A stretch of 64,000 nt of DNA from Brachybacterium sp. FME24. GTDB taxonomy: Bacteria > Actinomycetota > Actinomycetes > Actinomycetales > Dermabacteraceae. Both the position numbers and the translations under genes were made by a program. Below are positions 45,149 through 52,825 of the stretch, piece after piece. The first letter of the stretch is position 1. Each line of letters opens with the position of its first letter. The stretch covers positions 1 through 64,000 of the forward strand of contig NZ_JABUXV010000013.1 of NCBI RefSeq assembly GCF_014897705.1, given 5' to 3'. The notes beneath the pieces are model-generated. The model was not told the DNA's origin. It did no database searches and was given only the letters and a program-made list of their open reading frames with translations.

Positions 45149-46360
45149 TCAGAGGAAGAGTGCACCCTCACCGCGGTACGTGGGGGCGGTATCGACGATC
45201 TGGTCGCCGGAGACCAGGACGTAGTGCGCGGCGTGCTCGGCGGGCTCACCGGACTTCGCGTGCCGAAGCCACACCGTGTCCCCCACCCGCAGATCGTCGG
45301 CGGCGGCGCCGAGCACCGGGGTCTGCACCTCCCCGGCCGCCTCCTGCGGCGCGAAGGCGAGGCCTCCGGGGTGAGCGATCGTGGGCAGACGGTCCGCGCC
45401 GGGGACGCCGCTCGCGATCCAGCCGCCGCCGAGCAGAGTGGCGACTCCGGGCGCGGGACGACGCACCACGGAGAACCCGAGGTACAGCGCGGGGTACGGG
45501 TGGAAATCCCGATAGTGATCGAAGAGGCCGGGGCCGATGAGCCCGGAGCCGGCAGCGATCTCGGTGACCGCCTCCTCGGCGCCGGTGGACTCGATCGAGC
45601 CGGTGCCGCCGCCGTTGACGAATTCGAGGTCGGCGAGCTCGCGCACGGCCGCGACGACCTCGGCGCGGCGGACGGCGATATCCGGGCGGGAGAGCCTCTT
45701 CATCGCGCGCACGGCCGCGCCGTACGCCGTGCGCGCCGTATCGGTGACGCCCGCGATGTGCCCTTCGTAGGCCATGAGGCCGACGAGCTGAAGCTCGGGC
45801 CGCTCCACGATCTCGCGCGCGAGGGCGACGGCCTGCTCCGGGGTGCGCACGGGCGAGCGGTACGCGCCGAAGCGGACGCCGGGCAGCGGTGCGTAGGAGA
45901 CGTCGAGCTCGATCGCGACGCGCAGGCGACGACCTCCGCGGCGGAGCCCCATCTCCGCGGTCACGTCGAGGATCAGCGCGAGCTGTGCGGTCTCATCGAC
46001 CATGAGGGTGATGGCGTCCAGCGCCGTGGGGCTCGCCAGGAGCAGTCGCAGGCCGCCGCGTTCGGCCGTCGGATACGCCAGGACGATGTCCTCGACCCCT
46101 CGATTGGCCAGCCAGATCGCCTCGGGCAGGGTGTAGGCGAGAACGCCGTGGTACCCGGGATGCTCGAGCGCCCGTTCCAGGAGTGCCCGGACCCGCAGCG
46201 ATTTGGAGGCGACCCGGATCGGGGTGCCGGCCGCGCGGCGGGCGAGGTCCTCGAGGTTCGCGTCGAAGGCGTCGAGGTCCAGGACCGCCACCGGCCGCTC
46301 GGCCCAGCCCTCCCGCGCGAGCGCCTGCTCGATCGCCGCGATCCGGGAGGGGCCGCTCAT
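45149..46360 (-). CDS. PLP enzyme of the alanine racemase / D-threonine aldolase fold
   Basis: A 403-residue PLP protein annotated in relatives as amino acid deaminase/aldolase. An alanine-racemase-like barrel contains the PLP lysine in TPIRVASKSLRVRALL, HGVLAYTLPEAIWLA, VGLMAYEGHIAGV and the phosphate-binding EFVNGGGTGSIEST; a C-terminal D-serine dehydratase-like metal domain (about 290-400) contains IAHPGGLAF and GDTVWLRHAKSGE. Expected activity is cleavage or deamination of a D-hydroxy amino acid. The start at 46360 is one base after the upstream gene's stop. It likely forms an operon with the FAD oxidase. Confidence 0.82.
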   Translation of the reverse strand: MSGPSRIAAIEQALAREGWAERPVAVLDLDAFDANLEDLARRAAGTPIRVASKSLRVRALLERALEHPGYHGVLAYTLPEAIWLANRGVEDIVLAYPTAERGGLRLLLASPTALDAITLMVDETAQLALILDVTAEMGLRRGGRRLRVAIELDVSYAPLPGVRFGAYRSPVRTPEQAVALAREIVERPELQLVGLMAYEGHIAGVTDTARTAYGAAVRAMKRLSRPDIAVRRAEVVAAVRELADLEFVNGGGTGSIESTGAEEAVTEIAAGSGLIGPGLFDHYRDFHPYPALYLGFSVVRRPAPGVATLLGGGWIASGVPGADRLPTIAHPGGLAFAPQEAAGEVQTPVLGAAADDLRVGDTVWLRHAKSGEPAEHAAHYVLVSGDQIVDTAPTYRGEGALFL

Positions 46361-46361
46361 G

Positions 46362-47246
46362 TCAGGCCCGGCGACGGGCGAGGATCTCGTCGAGCTGCAG
46401 GTCCTGGGCGGGGGCGTAGGCCTCGTCGACGGCCTCGAGATCCTCGACGGCATCACTCTCGAGGGGAACCGAGGTGGCCATCATGCTCTGCCGATGGGCG
46501 GCATGGCGGGTGGCGAGGTCGTCGACGTCCCCCCGCATCGCGTAGGTGGGGCGCGGGACCGGACGCGGGGTCCATTCGCCCGCGGCGGTGACCTGATGGG
46601 CGGCGCGCTCGGCGGTGGCCTCGAGGGGCTCGCGCTGCGCCGGTGCTTCCGAGGGAGCCATGGCACCGGCAGCTTCCTCCGCGGGGGCGGAAACCTGGGT
46701 CGTGGCGGCACGGCGAGCAGTCTCCTGCTCAGCGCGCTCCCGACGGGCGAGGCCCGCAGCTCGCGTGGTGCGGGCACGACGCTCCAGCTCGGCGCGGCGC
46801 AGACCGAACAGATACGTCGCCAGGCCAGCGACCGCGATGACGGGAACCCACCAGGCGATGACCTGCGTGAGAGCCAGAGCGATCAGGGCAAGGGTTCCCA
46901 GCGCCATGGCCCCGAGGGCGATCGCCAGCAGGCGGCGCGAGCGAGCGCGTTCCTCGAGGACGTCGATGCGAGTGCCGGGGACGGCATCGAAGCGCGGGCG
47001 GCTGGTGGGATCGGCGGGACGCAGGAGCAGGCGGTCCTGGGACATGTCGGCATTCACCTCACGGGAGGAGCGGCGGGAGTGGACGGCCTCGGACAGATCC
47101 CGGGCCTCCGAAGTCGTCTCGGTGAGCTCGGCGGCACGGGCGCGACCCATCTCGTCGCGACGACGCGCGGTGCGCGGGAGGGCATACGCCACCCACAGCA
47201 GCAGCAGCAGGCCGAAAAGCACGGCTCCGAGATTGATGGACTCCAC
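46362..47246 (-). CDS. Actinobacterial membrane protein, GlpR/SepX-like
   Basis: A 294-residue protein with a TM helix at residues 6-23, a charged cytoplasmic region, two adjacent TM helices at about 106-127 and 129-148, and a long Ala/Glu/Arg-rich C-terminal part. This layout and its position beside rimJ and the 5-formyl-THF cyclo-ligase gene match the actinobacterial GlpR/SepX group, which links to cell division at the septum in Corynebacterium and Streptomyces. The glp and galU genes usual in that cluster are absent. GTG start 6 nt after TACTGT (leaderless). Homology is inferred from architecture and synteny. Confidence 0.6.
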   Translation of the reverse strand: MESINLGAVLFGLLLLLWVAYALPRTARRRDEMGRARAAELTETTSEARDLSEAVHSRRSSREVNADMSQDRLLLRPADPTSRPRFDAVPGTRIDVLEERARSRRLLAIALGAMALGTLALIALALTQVIAWWVPVIAVAGLATYLFGLRRAELERRARTTRAAGLARRERAEQETARRAATTQVSAPAEEAAGAMAPSEAPAQREPLEATAERAAHQVTAAGEWTPRPVPRPTYAMRGDVDDLATRHAAHRQSMMATSVPLESDAVEDLEAVDEAYAPAQDLQLDEILARRRA

Positions 47247-47252
47247 ACCGAC

Positions 47253-47258
47253 ACAGTA
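47253..47258 (-). promoter_or_regulatory. -10 box of the GlpR/SepX-like gene
   Basis: TACTGT on the minus strand, 6 nt before the GTG at 47246. Confidence 0.5.
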
Positions 47259-47282
47259 ATGACACCGATGTGATTTCCCTGG

Positions 47283-47909
47283 TCACCGCGCGGGCGTGTC
47301 GGGAGGGAACTCTCTGTGAAGTCGGGCGAGAACGCCGTGACCGTCCTCGCCCGTGGCAACCTCCTCGGCCGTGAGCGCGAAGACGAGATGGTCCCGCCAC
47401 TGCCCGTCGACATGGATCGCGCGGCGTCGCAGTCCCTCGTGCCGCAGATGCAGCTTCTCCACCACTCGCAGGCTCGCCGCGTTCTGCGGGCGCACCGTGA
47501 CCTCGACGCGGTGAAGACCGAGCTCGGCGAAGAGATGGTCGATCACGAGCGCCGTGGAGCGCGGGGCCAGACCTGCACCGGCCTGCTCGTGATCGATCCA
47601 ATAGCCGAGCACTGCGGAGCGGAGGGCTCCGTACTGGATCGGTCCGGCGGTGATCTGCCCGGCCAGGCGCCCACGATTCGTGATCGCCAAGGGCAGATGC
47701 AGGCCCAGCCGGGCCTGCTGCTCGTTCCACCGGCGCACGGTCGTGAAAGGGAGCTGACGCGCAGTGCGCTCGGGGTCGGTCGCGTCCCACGGCCGCAGCC
47801 AATCGCGGTTGCGCTCGCGCATCCGCTCGTAGTCTGCGCGGTCACGGCGTCGCAGGGGTCGCAGTGCGAGCTCCCCGTCGCGCAGTGCCAGCGGCCACAC
47901 GTGAACCAT
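47283..47909 (-). CDS. rimJ: RimJ/RimL-type GNAT acetyltransferase
   Basis: A 208-residue GNAT protein of the ribosomal-protein-alanine acetyltransferase group, with the N-terminal ELALRPLRRRDRADYERMRE, the acetyl-CoA strand LAGQITAGPI, AVLGYWIDHEQAGAGLAPRS and the C-terminal signature LGLHRVEVTVRPQNAASLRV followed by EKLHLRHEGLRRRAIHVDGQ. The true substrate may be ribosomal or another protein. ATG at 47909 lies 6 nt after TACGAT. It is divergent from the 5-FCL gene. Confidence 0.85.
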   Translation of the reverse strand: MVHVWPLALRDGELALRPLRRRDRADYERMRERNRDWLRPWDATDPERTARQLPFTTVRRWNEQQARLGLHLPLAITNRGRLAGQITAGPIQYGALRSAVLGYWIDHEQAGAGLAPRSTALVIDHLFAELGLHRVEVTVRPQNAASLRVVEKLHLRHEGLRRRAIHVDGQWRDHLVFALTAEEVATGEDGHGVLARLHREFPPDTPAR

Positions 47910-47915
47910 CGCGTC

Positions 47916-47921
47916 ATCGTA
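47916..47921 (-). promoter_or_regulatory. -10 box of rimJ
   Basis: TACGAT on the minus strand, 6 nt before the ATG at 47909. Confidence 0.55.
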
Positions 47922-47975
47922 GACGGGGGCGCTGGCCCTTGGTGGCGCACACCGTTCCTGTGGGAGCCTGAGGCC

Positions 47976-48656
47976 ATGGACACCGAGGCGATGGCGGCTC
48001 ACAAGAAGGAACTGCGCTCAGAGCTGCGGGCACGACGAGCGGAGGCCTACGGCGGGCCTGCAGGGACTGCGCACCGCGCCCGGGAATCGCGGCTGCTGCT
48101 CGAGCGCGCTGCGGCACTGATCGCTCACGTCGAGGCGACCCTCACGGCGGCGCCCGCGCAACCCGTGCTGGTCGCCGCGTATCACCCGACCCCGACGGAG
48201 GCCGACGTGATGCCGCTGGCCCGACACCTCGCCGAGCTCGGTGCCCACCTGATCTTCCCTGTCGCCGCCGGCCGGGAGCTCGACTGGGTGAGCTGGGACG
48301 GCTCCTCCCCGTTCCTCGACTCCCCCGGCCGCGGCTTCGGCAAGGAGCCGTCCGGCAGCCGGCTCGGCCCCGGTGCTCTCGCCGCAGCCGCGCTCGTGCT
48401 CGCCCCGGCGGTGGCGGTGGACCGTTCCGGGACCCGGATCGGCCACGGCGCCGGGTACTACGACCGAGCACTCACCGCGGTGCGGGCGGACGCGGCGGTG
48501 GTGGCCGTCGTCCATCCGGGCGAGCTGCTCGAGGCGGGCACGCTCCCCCGCGAGGAGCACGATGTCCCGATCCCTGCCGTGCTGACAGCCGACGCGCTCG
48601 TCTCACTGGTCACGATCGATGGCTCCTGGGCACCGCGACCGGCGATCCGGTCATAG
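47976..48656 (+). CDS. 5-formyltetrahydrofolate cyclo-ligase
   Basis: Converts 5-formyl-THF to 5,10-methenyl-THF with ATP. The 226-residue protein has KKELRSELRARRAEAYGG, VLVAAYHPTPTEADVMPLAR, APAVAVDRSGTRIGHGAGYY, which is the family signature, and a C-terminal HDVPIPAVLT. The ATG at 47976 gives the family N-terminus; a much longer open frame upstream lies over rimJ antisense and is not coding. Followed 57 bp later by fmdB. Confidence 0.92.
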   Translation: MDTEAMAAHKKELRSELRARRAEAYGGPAGTAHRARESRLLLERAAALIAHVEATLTAAPAQPVLVAAYHPTPTEADVMPLARHLAELGAHLIFPVAAGRELDWVSWDGSSPFLDSPGRGFGKEPSGSRLGPGALAAAALVLAPAVAVDRSGTRIGHGAGYYDRALTAVRADAAVVAVVHPGELLEAGTLPREEHDVPIPAVLTADALVSLVTIDGSWAPRPAIRS

Positions 48657-48713
48657 AATCAGCGTGGCCGCGCCGTCCGCGGTCGCGCCGCCAGAACACC
48701 CCGGAGGACTCGC

Positions 48714-49049
48714 GTGCCCACGTATGTCTACGCCTGCAAGAACTGCGGGCATCGTTTCGAGAAGTACCAGAGCTTCAGCGAGGACTCGCTGGCGACCTGC
48801 CCCGAGTGCACGCAGGATGCCCTGCGCAAGGTGTTCGACTCGGTGGGCATCGTGTTCAAGGGCTCCGGCTTCTACTCCACGGACTCCGCCACCTCCGGCG
48901 CGGCCTCGACGCCTTCCGGGTCCAGCAGCGGGTCGGGAGATGCCGCCGCGTCGTCGAACTCCTCGGAGTCCGCGAGCTCCACCTCGGCAGGCTCGTCCGA
49001 CAGCAGCGCCAGCACTCAGCCGGCGGCAGCGGGAGCCTCCGCCTCCTGA
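48714..49049 (+). CDS. FmdB family zinc ribbon protein
   Basis: A 111-residue protein. Residues 1-40 form a zinc ribbon with two CxxC pairs (VYACKNCGHRFEKYQSF and ATCPECTQDALRKVF), the FmdB/CxxC regulatory family signature; the conserved part ends at GIVFKGSGFYSTD. The remaining 55 residues are a Ser/Ala/Gly low-complexity tail typical of actinobacterial copies. It starts with GTG. The fmdB-SAF-mscL order is common in actinobacteria, but the function remains unknown. Confidence 0.9.
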   Translation: MPTYVYACKNCGHRFEKYQSFSEDSLATCPECTQDALRKVFDSVGIVFKGSGFYSTDSATSGAASTPSGSSSGSGDAAASSNSSESASSTSAGSSDSSASTQPAAAGASAS

Positions 49050-49165
49050 GCCACCCTCACCGTGAGCAGTGTCGGCGCCGCCCGCCGGTGGGCATGACGG
49101 TTCCTCCCCAGGGCCAAGTCATCCACCGCGAGGGCGACCCGGCCTGATCGGCGGGACGCCGGTCC

Positions 49166-49171
49166 TAGCGT
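49166..49171 (+). promoter_or_regulatory. -10 box of the SAF gene
   Basis: TAGCGT, 6 nt before the ATG at 49178. Confidence 0.5.
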
Positions 49172-49177
49172 TCAGTC

Positions 49178-49813
49178 ATGCTCACTTCGATCCGCGCTCA
49201 GTTCCCGCTCTGGCGTCGTGCCCTGCGTCGACGTCGTCGAACCCTGGCGCTGCTCGCCGCGGCGCTCATCCTCGCCGTGCTCATCCCTTCGCTGCTGCCT
49301 TCTCGGCTGCACGGAGCCACCATCGTGGTGGCCAGCGCCGATCTCCCGATCGGTACCGTCCTGGAGGAGCAGCACCTGCACACGCTTCGTGTGGCGGCGG
49401 AACTGGCGCCCCCCGAGGTGGCCTCGGACCCTGCAGAGCTCCTGGGACGCCGTACAGCCCTGTCAGTTCCGGCCGGGACTCCGATCCTGCCCGGTCTGCT
49501 CGACGGCGACGGCACCGCCGTGATCGCGGAGGGCTCCGCCCTGATGGCGGTCCCCGTCCCCGCAGTCCTCGTGCCCCATCTGGCACCGGGAGCGAGGATC
49601 GAGATCCTCAGCTCCAGCCCGGACGCCGACGCCGCCGTGCGGATTCCTGCCCGGATCGTGGAACTCCCGGCCTCCGCCGGGTCGGAGCCTTCGGTCATGG
49701 GGAGCGACTCCTCCGGGCAGGAACATCTGCTGGTTGCCCTGGACCGACACCGCGCAGGAGAGCTCGCTCACGCGATCAGTGAAGGTTGGTTGACGATCTC
49801 GATCATCGGTTAG
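49178..49813 (+). CDS. SAF domain membrane protein (CpaB-like)
   Basis: A 211-residue protein with an Arg-rich N-terminus, one TM helix at about 22-41 (TLALLAAALILAVLIPSLL), and an extracytoplasmic SAF domain (ATIVVASADLPIGTVLEEQH, then GRRTALSVPAGTPILPGLL). The domain is shared with CpaB/RcpC, proteins of the Flp pilus base, and with antifreeze-like proteins. No pilus genes lie nearby, so a pilus role is not supported. Preceded by its own -10 box and followed by mscL at 63 bp. Confidence 0.82.
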   Translation: MLTSIRAQFPLWRRALRRRRRTLALLAAALILAVLIPSLLPSRLHGATIVVASADLPIGTVLEEQHLHTLRVAAELAPPEVASDPAELLGRRTALSVPAGTPILPGLLDGDGTAVIAEGSALMAVPVPAVLVPHLAPGARIEILSSSPDADAAVRIPARIVELPASAGSEPSVMGSDSSGQEHLLVALDRHRAGELAHAISEGWLTISIIG

Positions 49814-49876
49814 AGTCCCCGTGGGTCGCCTCGGCGGCCCATCCCTACCCCCTCGAAAAACTCGTAAGGATGTCCC

Positions 49877-50293
49877 ATGAAGGGCTTCAAGGACTTCGTC
49901 ATGCAGGGCAATGTCATCGACCTCGCGGTCGGTGTCGTCATCGGTTCTGCGTTCACCGCCCTCATCGGCGCATTCGTGGACAATCTGATCCAGCCGATCA
50001 TCAACGTGTTCGGCGGTGGCAACGTGAACGGCCTCGCCTTCACGATCACGAACGACTCCACCCTCGTCGATATCGGCGCGATCCTCTCCGCGATCATCGC
50101 TTTCGCCATCACGGCCGCCGTCGTGTACTTCGTCTTCGTGCTGCCCATCTCCCACGCACGCAAGCTCGACCGCAAGCGTCGTGGCCTTCCCGAAGAGGAG
50201 GAGACCGTCATGTCCGAGGACATCGTGCTCCTCACCGAGATCCGCGACGCCCTCACCGCTCAGCGTGGCGGTGCTGCGGGGCCGCAGCTCTGA
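49877..50293 (+). CDS. mscL: Large-conductance mechanosensitive channel
   Basis: Homopentameric membrane channel that opens under membrane tension and releases solutes during osmotic downshock. The 138-residue protein shows the MscL N-terminal helix and TM1 signature (MKGFKDFVMQGNVIDLAVGV and VIGSAFTALIGAFVDNLI), a short loop, TM2 at about 70-97 (AFAITAAVVYFVFVL) and a charged C-terminal bundle. Closed by a hairpin at 50328-50365. Confidence 0.95.
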   Translation: MKGFKDFVMQGNVIDLAVGVVIGSAFTALIGAFVDNLIQPIINVFGGGNVNGLAFTITNDSTLVDIGAILSAIIAFAITAAVVYFVFVLPISHARKLDRKRRGLPEEEETVMSEDIVLLTEIRDALTAQRGGAAGPQL

Positions 50294-50327
50294 CCGATAA
50301 GGGCGATGCTTCGGCATCACACCACGC

Positions 50328-50365
50328 GGACGCGGGGCGGGGCCGAGAGGTCCCGCCCCGCGTCC
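50328..50365 (+). terminator. Hairpin terminator after mscL
   Basis: 17-base arms 50328-50344 and 50349-50365 with a GAGA loop and one G-T pair, 35 bp after the mscL stop. No T tract. Confidence 0.75.
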
Positions 50366-50418
50366 GTCATCGGGAGACCCCCGGCGACGCCCGGGTCCAG
50401 GACGCCGTCGTCGACACG

Positions 50419-51264
50419 GTGATCACCTGGTTCGCTCAGCAGGGCCGTGACCTGCCCTGGCGCCACGAGGGCGTCTCGGCGTGGGCGATCCTCGTCTCCG
50501 AGGTGATGCTGCAGCAGACCCCGGTGGTCAGGGTCCTCCCCCGCTGGCGAGAGTGGATGCAGCAGTGGCCGACGCCGGCAGACCTGGCAGCTGCGCCGAC
50601 CGCAGAGGTGCTGCGCCGCTGGGACCGGCTCGGCTACCCGCGGCGTGCCCTGCGCCTGCAGGAATGTGCACGGGAGATCGTGCGCGTCCACGGCGGAGCC
50701 GTGCCTCGAGGCGTCGAGGCCCTGCGCTCCCTGCCGGGGATCGGCGAGTACACGGCCGCAGCCGTGACCGCCTTCGCCCACCACGATCGCGCGGTCGTGG
50801 TCGACACCAACATCCGCCGTGTGCTCGCGCGCAGTGTGCAGGGTGACGCACTGCCGGCGCCTTCGTACAGCAGCTCCGAACGCTCGCTGGCCACGCGCAG
50901 CCTGCCCGCGCAGCGCGAACGCTCCGTCGCCTGGAACCAGGCCGTCATGGAACTCGGTGCCCTCGTCTGCACGGCGCGGTCACCGCAGTGCATGCAGTGC
51001 CCACTCGCCGAGGCAGGATGCGCCTGGTTCGCGGCGGGACGTCCCGCCGCACCCGAGGGCACCCGTCGTCGACAGGCATTCGAGGGGACAGACCGCCAGA
51101 TGCGCGGGAAGATCATGGCCGTGCTGCGCCAGGAGGGCGAGGCGGTGATCGAGGCCCTGCTCGTCCTGGATCCCGATGACCCCTCTCGCGTGGAGCGCTG
51201 TACGGCATCCTTGGTCGTCGACGGGCTCGCCGTGCGGGAGGCCGACCGGCTGCGGCTGCCCTGA
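50419..51264 (+). CDS. mutY: A/G-specific adenine glycosylase
   Basis: Removes adenine mispaired with 8-oxoguanine. At least 281 residues: the catalytic glutamate in AWAILVSEVMLQQTPVVRVL, the helix-hairpin-helix LRSLPGIGEYTAAAVTAFAH, the catalytic aspartate in VVVDTNIRRVLARS, and an iron-sulfur cluster set CTARSPQCMQCPLAEAGC. The spacing of its last two cysteines is six residues where five is usual. There is no C-terminal NUDIX domain. The GTG at 50419 is the only standard in-frame start after the mscL hairpin and leaves just three residues before the conserved WF, so the true N-terminus is uncertain. Confidence 0.88.
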   Translation: MITWFAQQGRDLPWRHEGVSAWAILVSEVMLQQTPVVRVLPRWREWMQQWPTPADLAAAPTAEVLRRWDRLGYPRRALRLQECAREIVRVHGGAVPRGVEALRSLPGIGEYTAAAVTAFAHHDRAVVVDTNIRRVLARSVQGDALPAPSYSSSERSLATRSLPAQRERSVAWNQAVMELGALVCTARSPQCMQCPLAEAGCAWFAAGRPAAPEGTRRRQAFEGTDRQMRGKIMAVLRQEGEAVIEALLVLDPDDPSRVERCTASLVVDGLAVREADRLRLP

Positions 51265-51271
51265 GCTGGAG

Positions 51272-51781
51272 CTAAGCCCTGGGCTCCAGGAGCTTTATCA
51301 TGCGGGTGTTTCCCAGGGTGTTCGGCTTGACGCGCGCGAGGTCGAGGAACTCGGCGATGCCTTCGTCGGGAGACCGCAGGAGCTGGTTGTAGACCTCGGG
51401 GTCGACCACGTCATCCATCACCTCGAAGCCGTGTCGGACGAAGAAGTCGACCTCGAAGGTCAGGCAGAAGACGCGACTCAGTCCGAGCTGGACAGCGCGG
51501 TCCAGCAGGGAGGTCAGCATCCGGTGGCCCAGTCCGGTTCCCCGTTGCCCATCGCTCACCGCGAGCGTACGAACTTCCGCGAGGTCCTCCCACATGACGT
51601 GGAGTGCTCCGCAGCCCACCACAGCGCCGTCGTCGTCGACGGCGACCAGGAATTCCTGGACGGCCTCGTAGTACGACACGAGGTCCTTGCCCAGTAGGAC
51701 CCCGGTGTGCGTCATCGGCTCGACGAGCTGGTTGATGCCGCGCACATCGGCCGGCAGGGCGGGGCGGATGGTGACGCTCAT
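51272..51781 (-). CDS. argA: Amino-acid N-acetyltransferase, actinobacterial ArgA type
   Basis: A single-domain GNAT enzyme of 169 residues matching the mycobacterial ArgA (Rv2747) pattern that acetylates glutamate or glutamine to start arginine synthesis. Matching segments are INQLVEPMTHTGVLLGKDLV, SYYEAVQEFLVAV, VVGCGALHVMWEDLAEVRTL, GLSRVFCLTFEVDFFVRHGF and AEFLDLARVKPNTLGNTRM. It lacks the kinase-like domain of E. coli ArgA. Start overlaps the dedA stop (ATGA); convergent with mutY, 7 bp apart. Confidence 0.88.
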   Translation of the reverse strand: MSVTIRPALPADVRGINQLVEPMTHTGVLLGKDLVSYYEAVQEFLVAVDDDGAVVGCGALHVMWEDLAEVRTLAVSDGQRGTGLGHRMLTSLLDRAVQLGLSRVFCLTFEVDFFVRHGFEVMDDVVDPEVYNQLLRSPDEGIAEFLDLARVKPNTLGNTRMIKLLEPRA

Positions 51782-52638
51782 GCAGGGCTGTCCTGTCCGT
51801 GCGCGGGAACGATCGAGGTCTCCTCGGCATCCGTCGCGCTCTCGCGCGGCCGGGCGAGAACCGACTCGGCGTCGAGTCTCGCAGCATCATCAGCGGTGGG
51901 ATCACCGTCGTCGTGATCGTCCTCGTCAGGGGCAGGGTTCGTCTCGTCGGCCTGGGAGTCCGCGCCCACGCGGTCCCGGACCACCTCGCCACGTTCCTCG
52001 GCGCGTCGGTCCAGCGTGCGGTGCACGATCGAGATCAACCGTTCGGCGGCGAGGGCGAGCACCACGGCGGCGATCAGGGCGACGGTGATGGCCAACAGAT
52101 GGTGCTCACCGAACCAGGCGCCGGCGACCGCGCCGATCGCGCAGGAGTAGACCGCCCACACGAAGGTGGACAGCAACGAGCGCGGCCAGAACTCTTTGTG
52201 CGGGTAGCGCACGGCGCCCGCGACGAGGTTCACGGCGGTTCGGCCGAAGGGGATGTAGCGCGCTGTCATCAGGAACACCAGAGCGCGGCGTTGCAGGCCG
52301 TGGTCCGCGGCATCGACTGCTCGTCGGCCCTTTCCCTCGCGCAGGAATCTGAAGCGTTCCCAGCCGATCTTGCGGCCCAGGAAGTACCCGAGGTTGTCCC
52401 CGGTCCAGGCGCCAATCCATGCGGCGAGGCCGATCAGGATGATGTAGGGGCGGCCCGAGGAGGACCAGAGGGAGGAGAGTGTGACGATGGTCGATTCGCT
52501 GGGAACCGTCGGGAAGAAACCGTCGAACGCGGCGAAGCCGTAGACGATCAGATAGATCCACCAGGCGTCCGCGACGACCATGATCCAGTCCTCGACCTGG
52601 CCGGTCAGGGACAGCAACCAGTCGACGAATTCGCCCAT
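51778..52638 (-). CDS. DedA family membrane protein
   Basis: A 286-residue protein of the DedA/VTT (SNARE-associated) family, thought to move lipids such as undecaprenyl phosphate or phosphatidylethanolamine across the membrane. It has several membrane segments and the signatures FDGFFPTVPSESTIVTLS, WIGAWTGDNLGYFLGRKIG and MTARYIPFGRTAVNLVAGAV. After about residue 215 a charged Asp/Glu-rich tail of some 70 residues follows, longer than usual. GGAGAGG precedes the ATG. argA overlaps its stop by 4 bp. Confidence 0.92.
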   Translation of the reverse strand: MGEFVDWLLSLTGQVEDWIMVVADAWWIYLIVYGFAAFDGFFPTVPSESTIVTLSSLWSSSGRPYIILIGLAAWIGAWTGDNLGYFLGRKIGWERFRFLREGKGRRAVDAADHGLQRRALVFLMTARYIPFGRTAVNLVAGAVRYPHKEFWPRSLLSTFVWAVYSCAIGAVAGAWFGEHHLLAITVALIAAVVLALAAERLISIVHRTLDRRAEERGEVVRDRVGADSQADETNPAPDEDDHDDGDPTADDAARLDAESVLARPRESATDAEETSIVPAHGQDSPA

Positions 52639-52783
52639 GCGTCCTCTCCCTCTGATTCCTCGGCACTGGTTCCGGCGTCACCGCCGAACTGGTGGTGCGA
52701 TCCCGTCGCTCGTGACCTTCACCGCCCAGGGGAACCGGGAGATCACTCGCGGCCGGCGCTCTCGCGTGGGCCGGGACGTCCGG

Positions 52784-52820
52784 GAGAGGCGTCCCCGCCG
52801 CCGGGGCGGGGACGCCTCTC
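52784..52820 (-). terminator. Hairpin terminator after clpC
   Basis: Perfect 16-base arms 52784-52799 and 52805-52820, directly after the clpC stop at 52826. No T tract. The rest of the 52639-52825 gap holds only the dedA ribosome binding site. Confidence 0.8.
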
Positions 52821-52825
52821 ACCGC

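Noticed and set aside
51266-51289. Small hairpin at the mutY/argA junction as a terminator
   Set aside because: Seven-base arms overlapping the argA coding end; too weak to call.
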